From Aphanocapsa lilacina HA4352-LM1 (GTDB taxonomy: Bacteria > Cyanobacteriota > Cyanobacteriia > Gloeobacterales > Gloeobacteraceae), in the NCBI GenBank assembly GCA_019359725.1, contig JAHHGR010000013.1:1-64000 (forward strand): a stretch of 64,000 bases of DNA, written 5' to 3'. A program made the position numbers and the translations under genes. Below are positions 23,938 through 33,658 of this stretch, piece by piece. The stretch's first letter is position 1, and every line of letters begins with the position of its first letter. Below the pieces are notes generated by a model, which did not search any database, was not told the origin of the DNA, and saw only the letters and a list, made by a program, of their open reading frames with translations.

Positions 23938-26309
23938 TGGAAGATAGATCTACATTTTCCAAGGCCTCCTTGGGACTTCTTGAAGACAGCACCGAAGAGG
24001 GTGGATCTTTCGGCATTCGCAACTACGCCCGAATACTTTGGCGCTGGCGACTGCCAGTGCTCGGAATCGCAGTAGCCACCCTCTCGCTGTCAGCAGCATA
24101 TACATTCTTGAGCAAGCCAGTTTACGAATCGGAAATGCTGCTGCTTCTTGAGGACAAGGGCGCTCAAACCCAGGTTTTAGAAGAGGCTATTTCGCCGATA
24201 AGTGGTGGGGCAGACTTTCCTACGCAAATCAACACCCAGATTCAGGTGCTTTCGAGTCGACCCTTGATCAACAAAGCCCTGGAAGATCTTCGGCCGCAAT
24301 ACCCTAGGTTGGAAGATGAAGATTTCGATGACATCACCAAACGGCTCAACGTTACCCAGGTAACACGTACACAAGTCGTCTCCGTCGCCTTCAAAGATAC
24401 GGACTTACGCCTTGCCCAGGACATGTTGAAGAAGTTGGCAGAGATTTACATCGAATACAGTCAGGAGGTCCAGAAGTCTCAGGTCAGTGGTGCCATTCTC
24501 TTCATTGAGGCAGAGCTCCCTAGAGTGCGCAAGAGCGTTGAAGAATCAGAAGAGGCCATGCGTGCCTTCCGAGGGCGTTACAACATCCTAGATCCCCAAG
24601 AACAAGGCAAGGAACTGACTCGGATCCTTGGAACGCTCACCGAAGAAGGGGAAAGGGCAAGAGTGGAGTATCGAACGGCAAGAGAAAACTATCAAACACT
24701 AACATCCCGGCTTGGTTCTTCACCGCGATCTGCCCTCGTGTCGGCGACCCTCAGCGAAGACAAGATTTATCAAGACTTGCTCAAGCAGCTTAAGGAGGTA
24801 GAAGTACAGCTTGCTGTTGAGAGAACACGTTTCCGCGATGATTATCCTACGGTTCAAAACCTTAGTGACAAGAGGAATCAGTTGCAAAAGTTGCTTGCCG
24901 GACAGGCGAGGTTACTAACTGGGGGAAGCAGTCCAAAAGATAATTCGATTGGCTCTCTGCAGGACACAATTGCTGGTGTGCCCCCCGAAAATACGGGCAC
25001 ACCGGCTGGTTTGAACGACCGCTATGGAGAACTGCAACGCTCACTGGCGGGGGAGCTGCTCAAAGCGGAGAACCAATATCTGGTGCAAGAAGCCCGAGTC
25101 GCAGGACTAGAGGCAGCAAAATCTCGTTTGCTCAATCAGTTTCAACTGGTACCAAGCCTTGCAAAGCGGTATCAAGAGTTAAACCGTAACGCCGTCATCT
25201 CGTCTGAAAGTCTGACGCGACTGCTACAGCGTTTACAGGAGTTAAAAATTCAGGCAGCACAGGAACTTTCACCTTGGAGGGTTATCGAGCCGCCCATCCT
25301 TCCTAAGGAAGACAAACCCGTCTGGCCAAAGCCGCTGATAACCATAGGAGCAGGAGCATTTCTCAGCATAATTTTTGGTTTGCTGACAGGCACTCTACTC
25401 GAATCCTTCGACGATCGCATAAACACAGTCGAACGAGCCAAGGAACTGCTTAAACTTCCATTACTTGGCGCGATTCCTTACAGCGAAGACTTGAATACCG
25501 CCAACGCAAATAGCGAAGGCTCCGAAGCTAAATCCTCGATCAAAGACTCGCAGGTCAAAAGCGATCCATACTCGCGTTCTCCTTATAAGGAAGCATTTCG
25601 TTCACTGTTAACCAACCTTCGATTCTTGAGTTCGGACAGTAAGATGAACGTGTTCGTAATCTCCTCCTCATCGCCAGGGGAAGGGAAGAGTACGGTTTCG
25701 ACAAACATGGCTAGAATCGCTGGAGAATTGAACCGGAAGGTTCTAATTATTGATGCTGACATGAGAAAACCGACCGTAGCGAAACGACTTCAGTTAGGAA
25801 ACAGTCGAGGTCTCTCTTCAGTTCTGTCTGGGGAAATGCGGTGGCAGGATGTAGTGCTACGCCCGATGGACAATGTCTCGGTCATCACCTCAGGCCCGAT
25901 TCCACCGAACCCTGTAGCTTTGCTCGACTCAAAGCGAATGGCAGAAATACTCGAACAATGGCGCAACGAATTCGATTTAGTTTTGCTTGATTCACCGCCG
26001 CTTATCGGATTAAGCGACGCTACAATACTTACGAAATATGCGGATGGCATGCTGATGGTGGTTGGCCTTGAAACAGCCAGACGCGGAGGTTTAAAAGGAG
26101 CACTCGAAAGGCTCGGTGCTGCAAATATTGTGCCAGTTGGGATCGTGGCAAATGCCCTCAAGCAAGAATCTGAGGGAAACTATTACTACTACCAATACTA
26201 CTATCACTATTATGGAGAACCTGCACCAGAGGAAAAAACTCGCAAAGGTAGTAGGTCCAAAAAGGCGGGACTGCTTGGCAAGTTGTTTTCACGAAAAAGC
26301 AGTAAATAG
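23937..26309 (+). CDS. Wzc-like polysaccharide co-polymerase and BY-kinase
   Basis: A 790-residue protein with the full PCP-2a layout. A cytosolic N-terminus and first transmembrane helix (about residues 37-57) are followed by a Wzz domain, a long periplasmic coiled coil (about 190-450) and a second helix near 465-485. The C-terminal bacterial tyrosine kinase has Walker A SSSPGEGKST near residue 577, Walker A' LIIDADMRKPT near 604 and Walker B LVLLDSPPLIG near 680. Residues about 748-761 form a tyrosine-rich cluster (nine Tyr), the expected autophosphorylation site. It controls chain length and export with the Wza-like protein. No cognate Wzb-type phosphatase is seen in the window. Confidence 0.93.
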   Translation: MEDRSTFSKASLGLLEDSTEEGGSFGIRNYARILWRWRLPVLGIAVATLSLSAAYTFLSKPVYESEMLLLLEDKGAQTQVLEEAISPISGGADFPTQINTQIQVLSSRPLINKALEDLRPQYPRLEDEDFDDITKRLNVTQVTRTQVVSVAFKDTDLRLAQDMLKKLAEIYIEYSQEVQKSQVSGAILFIEAELPRVRKSVEESEEAMRAFRGRYNILDPQEQGKELTRILGTLTEEGERARVEYRTARENYQTLTSRLGSSPRSALVSATLSEDKIYQDLLKQLKEVEVQLAVERTRFRDDYPTVQNLSDKRNQLQKLLAGQARLLTGGSSPKDNSIGSLQDTIAGVPPENTGTPAGLNDRYGELQRSLAGELLKAENQYLVQEARVAGLEAAKSRLLNQFQLVPSLAKRYQELNRNAVISSESLTRLLQRLQELKIQAAQELSPWRVIEPPILPKEDKPVWPKPLITIGAGAFLSIIFGLLTGTLLESFDDRINTVERAKELLKLPLLGAIPYSEDLNTANANSEGSEAKSSIKDSQVKSDPYSRSPYKEAFRSLLTNLRFLSSDSKMNVFVISSSSPGEGKSTVSTNMARIAGELNRKVLIIDADMRKPTVAKRLQLGNSRGLSSVLSGEMRWQDVVLRPMDNVSVITSGPIPPNPVALLDSKRMAEILEQWRNEFDLVLLDSPPLIGLSDATILTKYADGMLMVVGLETARRGGLKGALERLGAANIVPVGIVANALKQESEGNYYYYQYYYHYYGEPAPEEKTRKGSRSKKAGLLGKLFSRKSSK

Positions 26310-26336
26310 CCTGCCGAACGAAATCTATCGAAATCG

Positions 26337-27104
26337 ATGAAACCTGGAGAACCACTGATCTCGATTGTAGTTGCAGCCCTTAATCGGGAGAACACTATAC
26401 AGTCATGTATAGACAGCGTCGTAGCTCAAACCTATAAACATTGGGAATTGGTCATCGTAGACGGAGGATCGACAGACAAAACGGTAGAAATTATTCGCGA
26501 TAACAGGATGAAAATCGGGTACTGGCATACTCAGAAAGATAAAGGGATCTACGATGCATGGAACAAAGCATTATCAAAAGCTAGTGGCGACTACATCTGC
26601 TTTCTTGGCGCGGATGATACATTTAGCGATGAAAGAAGCCTCCAGATACTTGCAGAAAGAACCCACACGCAAGTGGATCTCGTAAGTGGGCAGGTGCTCT
26701 TTATAAGTAAAGAAGGAAAGAAACTTAAAAAATGGGGGGAACCCTGGAACTGGTCCAGGCTCAAAAGGCATATGGTAGTCGCCCACCCCGGAATGCTACA
26801 CCGAAAAGATCTGTTCAAAACCCACGGCGTTTTCAACACAGAATATAAAATCGCAGGAGACTACGAATTTTTATTACGATTAGGCTCAAAAGTAAACTCT
26901 CGATATGTAGATGCCCCTATTGTGCACATGTCACCAGGAGGCATAAGCAACCGCAGGCCAATGTTAGCAATTCGAGAAAATCTCCAAATTCAAAGAAATC
27001 ACCCTGAGATTAGTGAGTGGCAGGCGTGGGTAAACTTTACAACCGCTGCGTTAAAGGTTATTCCCCGTAAACTCTTGGAGGTAATCTGGCAATGGATAAA
27101 TTAA
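26337..27104 (+). CDS. Glycosyltransferase family 2
   Basis: A 255-residue GT-A enzyme with the WcaA-like N-terminus ISIVVAALNRENTIQSCIDS, VDGGSTDKTVEII near residue 42 and FLGADDTFSDE near residue 88, which carries the metal-binding acidic residues. WKGIYDAWNKAL-type text (DKGIYDAWNKALSKASG) is typical of the subgroup that transfers hexoses in capsule loci. Its end overlaps the next gene by 13 bases. Codon use is clearly more A+T-rich than in the genes before 22000. Confidence 0.85.
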   Translation: MKPGEPLISIVVAALNRENTIQSCIDSVVAQTYKHWELVIVDGGSTDKTVEIIRDNRMKIGYWHTQKDKGIYDAWNKALSKASGDYICFLGADDTFSDERSLQILAERTHTQVDLVSGQVLFISKEGKKLKKWGEPWNWSRLKRHMVVAHPGMLHRKDLFKTHGVFNTEYKIAGDYEFLLRLGSKVNSRYVDAPIVHMSPGGISNRRPMLAIRENLQIQRNHPEISEWQAWVNFTTAALKVIPRKLLEVIWQWIN

Positions 27105-28507
27105 CGCGTAGGGATCTTATACAGCTAACTGTACCAACTGTGGGATGCATAATTGCCAGCGGTGCAATGGCTCAAGCCCAAACATCGTTCGCAAGATTGC
27201 CAACACAGGTCCGATCAAGAATCAATTTTTCACTGCAACGGTCAAGCGATAGAATCGCAGCTTCTCCCTTTGCAACAGTCATTTCATTTTTGGCAAACAT
27301 TAACGCAGCCGAAGATGCAATTTCGATTCAGGAAATGAAAGATCTTGGACTCAAGCATTTATTACTATACAATGCAGAGAAACAACTAGGTGAAAGCAAG
27401 AATCCACGATTGAATCAGTTGCTTAGTCTATGTGAACAAGCAGATATAGAGGTCCGTTGCAAAGTCGACAATCCCGATGTTGATTTCTGGAAAAAAGTAG
27501 TATCTAACTATGGAAGCCGCATACAACATTACTACTACCTGAATGAACCAAATGTGCCAAAAACAAATGATTTTTCAAGCCCACGAGTATCGCCAGAAAC
27601 GTACGTTTCCGGCTTAGGGAAAGTTCGAGGCGCGATTACTAAGATTAATCCGAAAATAAAGTTATACGGCCCTGAAGTAGCACTTTTGCAATGCATGGAA
27701 AGCAAACCATATCCCTGGATTCCGCTTGCAATCGATGCCGGTCTGCTGGATTACGTTGATGGTATCAGCTTCCATCCCTACAGGCAAAGTTATAATCAAA
27801 AAAACGTACCAGAAAATCCATCTACATTTGACGGCAAACCTACTTCCCGCTACGATTCGTATATTGAGCAGATTCAAGTGCTTAAAGAGATGGTCAAAGG
27901 CAAACCAATCTCAGTTACTGAAGCAGGATGGTCAACTGCAATTCCGAAGGCACCAATTACCCCTTTTCAATCTGGAATAATTTCAGAATTGACCCAGGCC
28001 AAATTCCTACTAAGGCAGCAGATTATGGATTTCGCTGTAGGAATGGAGATGTCTACATTCTTTTTACTTCGTGACCGCCATGTGGACCGCCCATACCCTA
28101 AGGGACATATCGAAAACTCGTTCGGAATTGTGCGCGAGAATAATTCGCCAAAAGTAGCCTTTGTCGCTTTGCAGAGCCTTTATGCATTGCTTGACAACAA
28201 CAGCAGGCTGAACACATCAGTTAAAATTCAGTTTAATGACCCAAGAGTAGTCTACTTTGTCTTCGACGATCCATCTCCACCTTACCCAAAACGCAAGATA
28301 TTCTACTGGCTCCCAGTACCAGCAAGTGACAGCTTTGCAACCCAAAAAGTCGACTTACAAATTGAACAAGGAAAGATGCCAGCCCTTGCACTGTCAGACT
28401 CTCCGCGGCTATTGCAACTTTACCAAATTGATGGCCGGTGGGGCTACCCTGTGGCCGTCAATTTGCTGACTAAAAAGGCGCAGCTAGATCTTTCCTGGCA
28501 ATCCTAA
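27092..28507 (+). CDS. Exported clan GH-A glycoside hydrolase-like protein
   Basis: A 471-residue protein with a twin-arginine-like leader (TRRDLIQLT at residues 5-13, then a hydrophobic stretch ending AMAQAQ), so it is probably exported. The body reads as a TIM-barrel glycosidase. YYYLNEPN places the candidate acid/base Glu152 after Asn, and SVTEAGWST places the candidate nucleophile Glu277 at the end of a strand, as in clan GH-A families such as GH5, GH39 and GH53. HPYR near residue 228 fits the substrate cleft. It may trim or release the polymer made by this cluster. The exact family cannot be named from sequence reading alone. Confidence 0.72.
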   Translation: MDKLTRRDLIQLTVPTVGCIIASGAMAQAQTSFARLPTQVRSRINFSLQRSSDRIAASPFATVISFLANINAAEDAISIQEMKDLGLKHLLLYNAEKQLGESKNPRLNQLLSLCEQADIEVRCKVDNPDVDFWKKVVSNYGSRIQHYYYLNEPNVPKTNDFSSPRVSPETYVSGLGKVRGAITKINPKIKLYGPEVALLQCMESKPYPWIPLAIDAGLLDYVDGISFHPYRQSYNQKNVPENPSTFDGKPTSRYDSYIEQIQVLKEMVKGKPISVTEAGWSTAIPKAPITPFQSGIISELTQAKFLLRQQIMDFAVGMEMSTFFLLRDRHVDRPYPKGHIENSFGIVRENNSPKVAFVALQSLYALLDNNSRLNTSVKIQFNDPRVVYFVFDDPSPPYPKRKIFYWLPVPASDSFATQKVDLQIEQGKMPALALSDSPRLLQLYQIDGRWGYPVAVNLLTKKAQLDLSWQS

Positions 28508-28518
28508 ACCAAGTAACA

Positions 28519-30018
28519 ATGCAAAAGAGATCAACCCTCGAAGAGCGACTGCTGAAGGCGGCAATTCTTGCACTTCCGCTTCGAGTACTCTCTTTTATTC
28601 AGCTAGGATACGGATTTTTTCAGCCAGCAACGTTACTGATGATTGTCGCAACTTCAATCCATGCTGCCCGAAAAATTGTCAATCCGTCAATGGTTAATTT
28701 TCGTAGTCACCAAACGTTTGGAACAAGATTAGCAACACTGAGTATTCCTTTCTTTTTCGTTATCGCGATTGCTTCAACTGTAGTAGGATTACTATTAGGT
28801 ACAGGTGATAACTATTTAAAAGCTACGGGGATACTTATTTCGCTTATTATTTTCTTCTCTACCTATTATACTGTCTCTAATCTCAACAAAAAACCAGGTT
28901 TTGCAATCGATTGTTTCAAGTCTTATGTGTGGGTAGCGACTTTCCTTTGTACAGCAACAATCTTAGAAGCTATTGTCGATGTTGCAACTGGCAGGAACTG
29001 GATTCAGTTGTTTCTTGGTGAAATTCTTCGTTCCCTCCCGTATCCCCACACAGAATATAGCTATTGGATGCAATACCAACTTGGAGGGAGATACAAAGGG
29101 TTGATGACAGAGCCAAGAGATTTGGGCACTTTCACATTGCCTGCATTGGGAGCAGTAGTCGCGAGTTTAGCAATCACAGGCCGAAAGCTGTATTCCACTA
29201 GCTTGCTGCGCCTGATGATTCTCGTGATTGGCAACTTGCTTACAAAATCTGCTACGACATATCTATTCATCCTAGGAATTTTCGCGTTCTTTTTACCATT
29301 GCTTATCAATAACATTATTTTCGCTGGGCGAATTGGGGGTCTGTCCTCATACAAGCTCGAGCCAAGACGAATTCTACAATTTGTGCTGATATTCGGAATA
29401 CTGGTTTTCATCGTCGCCAGTTTTTATTCCAGTCTTCCCATTGATATCCGTGAACGCGTTGAAGCGATAGCGGCCATCATCGTCTATCCAAATGGTGCAA
29501 AAGATTTAATTTCAGGGTTAAACCTGAGTGTGACGATTTATTTTCTAGCGGTTTCTGCTACAGTTTACTCACTTCAACAAAACTGGTTGCTTGGCGTAGG
29601 GTTGGGAGCCCACTCTGTTTCCCATGATGCAGTCACAACCGATGTTATTTTCCGCCTTGTCGATCTTAATCGCAGTGACGCATACTCGATGGGGCTCAGA
29701 CTTCTCTCAGAGGTAGGAATTCTTGGCGCTGTTGCCTTCATCGCTATCTTCTGGCTTAGAATCGCACAGTTCAAGCAACACTTTTCGCGAATGCGGAAAC
29801 GACTTTGCGTCGATGAAGACGCTTCTGAGAGACTTCTGGAACTGTACCAAGTGGGTCAGAAATTTTTTGTCATTCACACTGCCGTTACCGTCGAACTAGC
29901 CTTCATACTCTTGAATGAACCTACCTATTTCAATCCATTGCCGCCTCTACTGCTTGGGTTTTGTTGGAAGTTGAGTTACATCGAGAACAGTCTTCCATTA
30001 AGTAAAGACACTTTCTGA
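28519..30018 (+). CDS. Wzy/WaaL-like O-antigen polymerase or ligase membrane protein
   Basis: A 499-residue integral membrane protein with roughly ten to twelve hydrophobic segments and one larger outward loop after the mid-region (about residues 155-200, containing YPHTEYSYWMQYQLGG and TEPRDLG). The late GVGLGAHS segment resembles the G-x-G-x-H-x motif of the O-antigen ligase/polymerase (Wzy_C) family. In context it is the best candidate for the polymerase that works with the Wzx-like flippase. A+T content is high (28801-28860 has 19 G or C in 60 bases by hand count). Confidence 0.7.
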   Translation: MQKRSTLEERLLKAAILALPLRVLSFIQLGYGFFQPATLLMIVATSIHAARKIVNPSMVNFRSHQTFGTRLATLSIPFFFVIAIASTVVGLLLGTGDNYLKATGILISLIIFFSTYYTVSNLNKKPGFAIDCFKSYVWVATFLCTATILEAIVDVATGRNWIQLFLGEILRSLPYPHTEYSYWMQYQLGGRYKGLMTEPRDLGTFTLPALGAVVASLAITGRKLYSTSLLRLMILVIGNLLTKSATTYLFILGIFAFFLPLLINNIIFAGRIGGLSSYKLEPRRILQFVLIFGILVFIVASFYSSLPIDIRERVEAIAAIIVYPNGAKDLISGLNLSVTIYFLAVSATVYSLQQNWLLGVGLGAHSVSHDAVTTDVIFRLVDLNRSDAYSMGLRLLSEVGILGAVAFIAIFWLRIAQFKQHFSRMRKRLCVDEDASERLLELYQVGQKFFVIHTAVTVELAFILLNEPTYFNPLPPLLLGFCWKLSYIENSLPLSKDTF

Positions 30019-30036
30019 GTTGGCCAGAGGGCGCCC

Positions 30037-31293
30037 TTGAAGATTGTAATTATTAACGACAGCGCTCAGATTGTTGGAGGTGCAGCCCAGGTTGCCATAG
30101 CCAGTGCCGGGGCTCTCGCTTCTCGGGGCAATGAAGTGATTTTTTTTACAGCTACCCCTCTAAGGGACTCAATACTGATACCAAGCCGCGAATTACGGCT
30201 TGTGACCACATCTCAGTTCGATATCCTCAATGACCCAAACCGTCTACGAGCCAGTATTCAAGGTGTTTGGAATTTTCGTGCCATACAGCTGCTTAACCAG
30301 ATCCTCAGTGAGTTAGATCCGAAGCAAACTGTTGTTCATATTCACACTTGGGTTAAAGCTCTTTCCCCTGCCCTTGTCAAACAGGTGATCAAGCAGCGCT
30401 TTCCAAGTGTATGCACACTGCACGACTACTTTACAGCCTGTCCGACGGGCAGCTTTTATTTACATAACAAATTGGCAATCTGCCCTCATAAGCCTTTGAG
30501 CATAGAATGTATCACTGAGAACTGTGACTCTCGAAGCTTTAGCCACAAAATGTGGCGCCTAGGAAGGCATTTTATTCAAAGTCAACTCTATGATATTCCA
30601 AAGGCACTCCGATACTTTATCGTGTTGTCACAACTGAGTAAAAAAGTGCTTGTTCCCTATCTTGATCCTCGCTCTCGTTTCGAATTAATCGACAACCCCA
30701 TTGATATTCCGAAACTTCCGCCAGTACCAGTGGACCGAAATCACACTTTTGTAGCAGTGGGAAGGCTCGCTAAGGAAAAGGGATTGAACTTGCTTGCTAA
30801 AGCATCCCGGCAATTGGGTGTGCGAACTATCCTAGTTGGCGAAGGTGATTGTCGTGACCAGTTATTGAGGATAAATGCTCAGCTTGAAATCACAGGCTGG
30901 CTGTCAAAAGCCGAAGTCTTAAAGGTTTTAATGGAAGCGCGTACACTTGTCTTTCCTTCTCTTTGGTATGAAGCTTCTCCTTTAGTCATTCGCGAAGCTG
31001 CAGCCTTGGGAATCCCTGCAATTGTCCCTGATACCTGCACTGCTAGGGAACAGGTTGAAGATGGCGTGACTGGGTTGTGGTTTCGCGGTGGCGATTGCGA
31101 CGATCTCGCGCTTAAAATGCAAATCTTGCACAACAATCCTGGTCTCGCTATCGAGTTGGGTTCGATGGCTTATAGAAGGTACTGGGAAAATCCATTCACA
31201 CTCGATCGACACCTCCTGGCTCTTGAGAGCTATTACCAATGCATTTTGGATAACTCAGCTGCTTGCGAAAACGGCATGCGGCTCCGTCAGTGA
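30037..31293 (+). CDS. Glycosyltransferase family 4
   Basis: A 418-residue GT-B glycosyltransferase. The N-terminal acceptor domain has the GGAAQVAIASA loop near residue 10 and HTWVKALSP near residue 107. A cysteine-rich stretch near 135-165 (CTLHDYFTACPTGSFYLH, ICPHKPLSIECITENC) is seen in a subgroup of capsule GT4 enzymes. The C-terminal donor domain has VAVGRLAKEKGLNLL near residue 240 and SLWYEASPLVIREAAALGIP near 308, which carries the conserved nucleotide-sugar-binding Glu residues. The start is a TTG with GAGGG about seven bases upstream. Confidence 0.87.
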   Translation: MKIVIINDSAQIVGGAAQVAIASAGALASRGNEVIFFTATPLRDSILIPSRELRLVTTSQFDILNDPNRLRASIQGVWNFRAIQLLNQILSELDPKQTVVHIHTWVKALSPALVKQVIKQRFPSVCTLHDYFTACPTGSFYLHNKLAICPHKPLSIECITENCDSRSFSHKMWRLGRHFIQSQLYDIPKALRYFIVLSQLSKKVLVPYLDPRSRFELIDNPIDIPKLPPVPVDRNHTFVAVGRLAKEKGLNLLAKASRQLGVRTILVGEGDCRDQLLRINAQLEITGWLSKAEVLKVLMEARTLVFPSLWYEASPLVIREAAALGIPAIVPDTCTAREQVEDGVTGLWFRGGDCDDLALKMQILHNNPGLAIELGSMAYRRYWENPFTLDRHLLALESYYQCILDNSAACENGMRLRQ

Positions 31294-31315
31294 GATCTTG
31301 TGAGGAGTTAGTAAG

Positions 31316-32191
31316 ATGTCAAAAGCCTGGAAATCAGTAAAATTTTTGAACTGTGGAGAGGTGGATGTTTCTCCCCCTCTTCTTGACAAAATTGAGATGA
31401 CCTTTGTTATTGTTAGTTACAATTCCTCGAGCACTCTTGAGAAGTCCATTAGAGCCTGCCTGAAAGCTGTAAGAACCAATCACTATAGATCCAGTCGAAT
31501 CGTCGTTTATGATAACGCTTCGTTGGATAACAGTCCCGATATTATCAATCAATATGCTAACGAGCATCCTAACGTGGTTCTTGGTATTCTTGATAATCAA
31601 AACATTGGTTTTGGCAGGGCTAATAACCGTGTCGTTCAGCTGCTTTGCAGCAAAAGTTATCTACTAGTAAATCCTGACGTGACTTTCGAGCCAGCTGTGG
31701 TAACCAGGCTTCGTGAGACGCTCGAACTGCATCCAAATATAGCAATAGCTTGTCCAAAGTTGCTTTATTTAGACCATACTCTTCAGCCATCTGTGCGACG
31801 ATTCCCCACCTTTACTTATTTTGTTTTGCTCAATCTTTTCGGATCAAGATTTCAAGAAAAGCTTTATCCTTTTGGATATTACTATGAGGAAATTGGATTT
31901 GCTGATCAGCCTTTTGAAGTAGACTGGGGTATCGGTGCGATGATGCTTCTTTCAGGTGATTACGTCAGGAAATTCGGTCTATTTGACGAACGGTACTTTC
32001 TCTATTTTGAAGATGTAAGCCTCTGCCTACATGCTCGCGAAAATGGATTTCGAGTTATTTTTGACCCAAAAGCGATTGCATTTCATGAATATCAGCGGGC
32101 GAGCAGCAAATCCCGATTCAGTTACTTAAGACTTCAACATATGATCTCTGCTTTCAAGTTTTTTCTGAATCATAGGCAGCTTCTTTACTAA
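31316..32191 (+). CDS. Glycosyltransferase family 2, rhamnosyltransferase-like
   Basis: A 291-residue GT2 enzyme. MTFVIVSYNSSSTLEKSI begins near residue 28, VYDNASLDNSPDII near residue 62, NIGFGRANNRVVQ near residue 96 and LLVNPDVTFEP near residue 120; this order is typical of WbbL-like rhamnosyl- and galactofuranosyltransferases. Near residue 220, FDERYFLYFEDVSLCLHAR carries the acidic catalytic region. The first 27 residues are not part of the usual fold, so an internal start (ATG at about 31397) is possible. An IS66-type element inserted just two bases after its stop. Confidence 0.85.
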   Translation: MSKAWKSVKFLNCGEVDVSPPLLDKIEMTFVIVSYNSSSTLEKSIRACLKAVRTNHYRSSRIVVYDNASLDNSPDIINQYANEHPNVVLGILDNQNIGFGRANNRVVQLLCSKSYLLVNPDVTFEPAVVTRLRETLELHPNIAIACPKLLYLDHTLQPSVRRFPTFTYFVLLNLFGSRFQEKLYPFGYYYEEIGFADQPFEVDWGIGAMMLLSGDYVRKFGLFDERYFLYFEDVSLCLHARENGFRVIFDPKAIAFHEYQRASSKSRFSYLRLQHMISAFKFFLNHRQLLY

Positions 32192-32192
32192 T

Positions 32193-32200
32193 ATCAAAAC
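32193..32200 (+). repeat. 8-bp target-site duplication, left copy
   Basis: ATCAAAAC directly before the left end of the IS element; the identical copy is at 33659-33666. An 8-bp duplication is the hallmark of IS66-family insertion. Confidence 0.9.
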
Positions 32201-32214
32201 GTAAGGATTCAGGT
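32201..32214 (+). repeat. Left terminal inverted repeat of the IS66 relic
   Basis: GTAAGGATTCAGGT, exactly complementary to 33645-33658. Confidence 0.9.
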
Positions 32215-33603
32215 CTGCGTTTCAGGGATTAGTGACGGCATCACAAACCCCGCTTGATGCGCCGCCTGCAACGCCGGTACAAAAAACTCTACAAAAAACT
32301 CTATCGCTGAGCGACCCTGGCGGCGACACGTCTCAATCACACTCAACAAGTCCGCCGTCTGGGTAAATCGTTCCCTTGACCGACTTTCTCCAGACACCTG
32401 GCGCTTCGTCACAGCAAGGCGCCAGGTGCGCTCCGATAGGTTGTTGTCCGGACGTACCCGCGGGTTGGACAAAAACGGCCACCATTGCTCTGCACGGTCG
32501 CGCAACGACCGCAGCGATTTGCCCCCTTCCTAGCCCGCTTTCGGCAGCCACCCCCTGAGGGCTGCGCTCACTCGTTCCCGGAAGTGCACTGCTCGGCTTG
32601 CCACTGCCGGTGGCGCACAAAGGCGTCTTCTATCGGACCGATGAACGCTTCACCCAACCCTGTGGGCTCCCCACAGCCATGTTTTTCCACTTTCTTGAAT
32701 GTCGCAGCAGATGGGCGAGGCATTTGTGCTGCGCCGCGACGGCATAACCGTTGTCGGCCGAAAAATCATCGCTGAGGAGCGTGCCGCCAAACACCTCGCC
32801 CAGCCGAGCGACCAGTTCCACCCGTCCACGGGTATCGCCCGCGTGGAACAGGCTAAGTGGCTCTGTGCCAAACTGCCATAGCCATTCTTTGCTGCCTATC
32901 ACCGGCCAGGGGGTCTCATCAACATAGACCGCGCGAGCCTCTCTCAAATACGCCCAAGCAGCCGGAACGCTGGGCTGGACTGTGCGTGCCAGCCTTTCAT
33001 TGACACTGACGAGGGTACCCAGCGGCAATCGAACGCCGCACAGAGTCTCGATGAACTCGGCCTGCTTCTCGTCACTCAGGTGAGCGTAGTTCCCGAGCCA
33101 GCCAAGCAATGCCATCAGCCCGGCATCCAGTTCACAGTGGCCTACCAGCTGAGCGGGCCAGGCAGGGATGCTCGTTGCTTGACAATGGAGGTAGCGGCAA
33201 GTGTGGCGGGCGAAGCTGACGATTAGACAGGCTACCTGCGTTCGTCCACAGCAATCGTCTGCCACTGGTCGCAGCCGCAATGCGCACACCCTTCGGGCCG
33301 CAAAGTCTCGAAGCGCTCGGGCTTGCCGAACCCTTTACGGGTGGCTGCCTGGTGGCCGGGCACACCGCCAGCTTTGCGCTTGGTTACAGCCTCATCGGTA
33401 GCGGGCTTGGGTGTCTCCGGCTTGAGCAGTAGGTCTGTCGAAGGAGGCTTAGAGGAGGGGGCGCTGTCCGTGGCAAGGGGCGTCTGTCATTGTTCGACCA
33501 CTCCACCCAGTTGGACGATGTAGCCCAGCAGCAAGTCCACTGCCCGGTCTTGGGGCAGGTTTAGCAACTGTTCGCGACTGGGCAGGGGTGGCAACGCACT
33601 CAT
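32209..33603 (-). pseudogene. Decayed IS66-family transposase
   Basis: Read from 33603 down. An N-terminus MSALPPLPSREQLLN runs into TGA near 33489. A zinc-binding segment CAHCGCDQW follows in another frame near 33285, and the main catalytic body continues in a further frame (33240-32630) with SDEKQAEFIETLCGVRLPLGT, VYVDETPW and LSDDFSADNGYAV, including conserved Asp residues of the DDE site. The C-terminal part (32505-32209) contains RVRPDNNLSERTWRLAV with the catalytic Glu region. At least three frame changes and stops separate these parts, so no full protein can be made. Confidence 0.88.
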
Positions 33604-33644
33604 GCAGCAAGCGTATAGCCTATAGGCGCCTCGCCAAGACCGGC

Positions 33645-33658
33645 ACCTGAATCCTTAC
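33645..33658 (-). repeat. Right terminal inverted repeat of the IS66 relic
   Basis: ACCTGAATCCTTAC, exactly complementary to the left end at 32201-32214. Confidence 0.9.

Larger units (their letters stand above)
32201..33658 (-). mobile_element. IS66-family insertion sequence relic, 1458 bp
   Basis: The element is bounded by perfect 14-bp terminal inverted repeats that begin GTAA, as in the IS66 family, and is flanked by an exact 8-bp direct repeat (ATCAAAAC). It carries one transposase-derived reading region on the minus strand, without separate TnpA/TnpB accessory genes. The transposase frame is broken in several places, so the element cannot move by itself. It sits in the gap after a glycosyltransferase gene and breaks no neighbouring gene. 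Confidence 0.9.
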
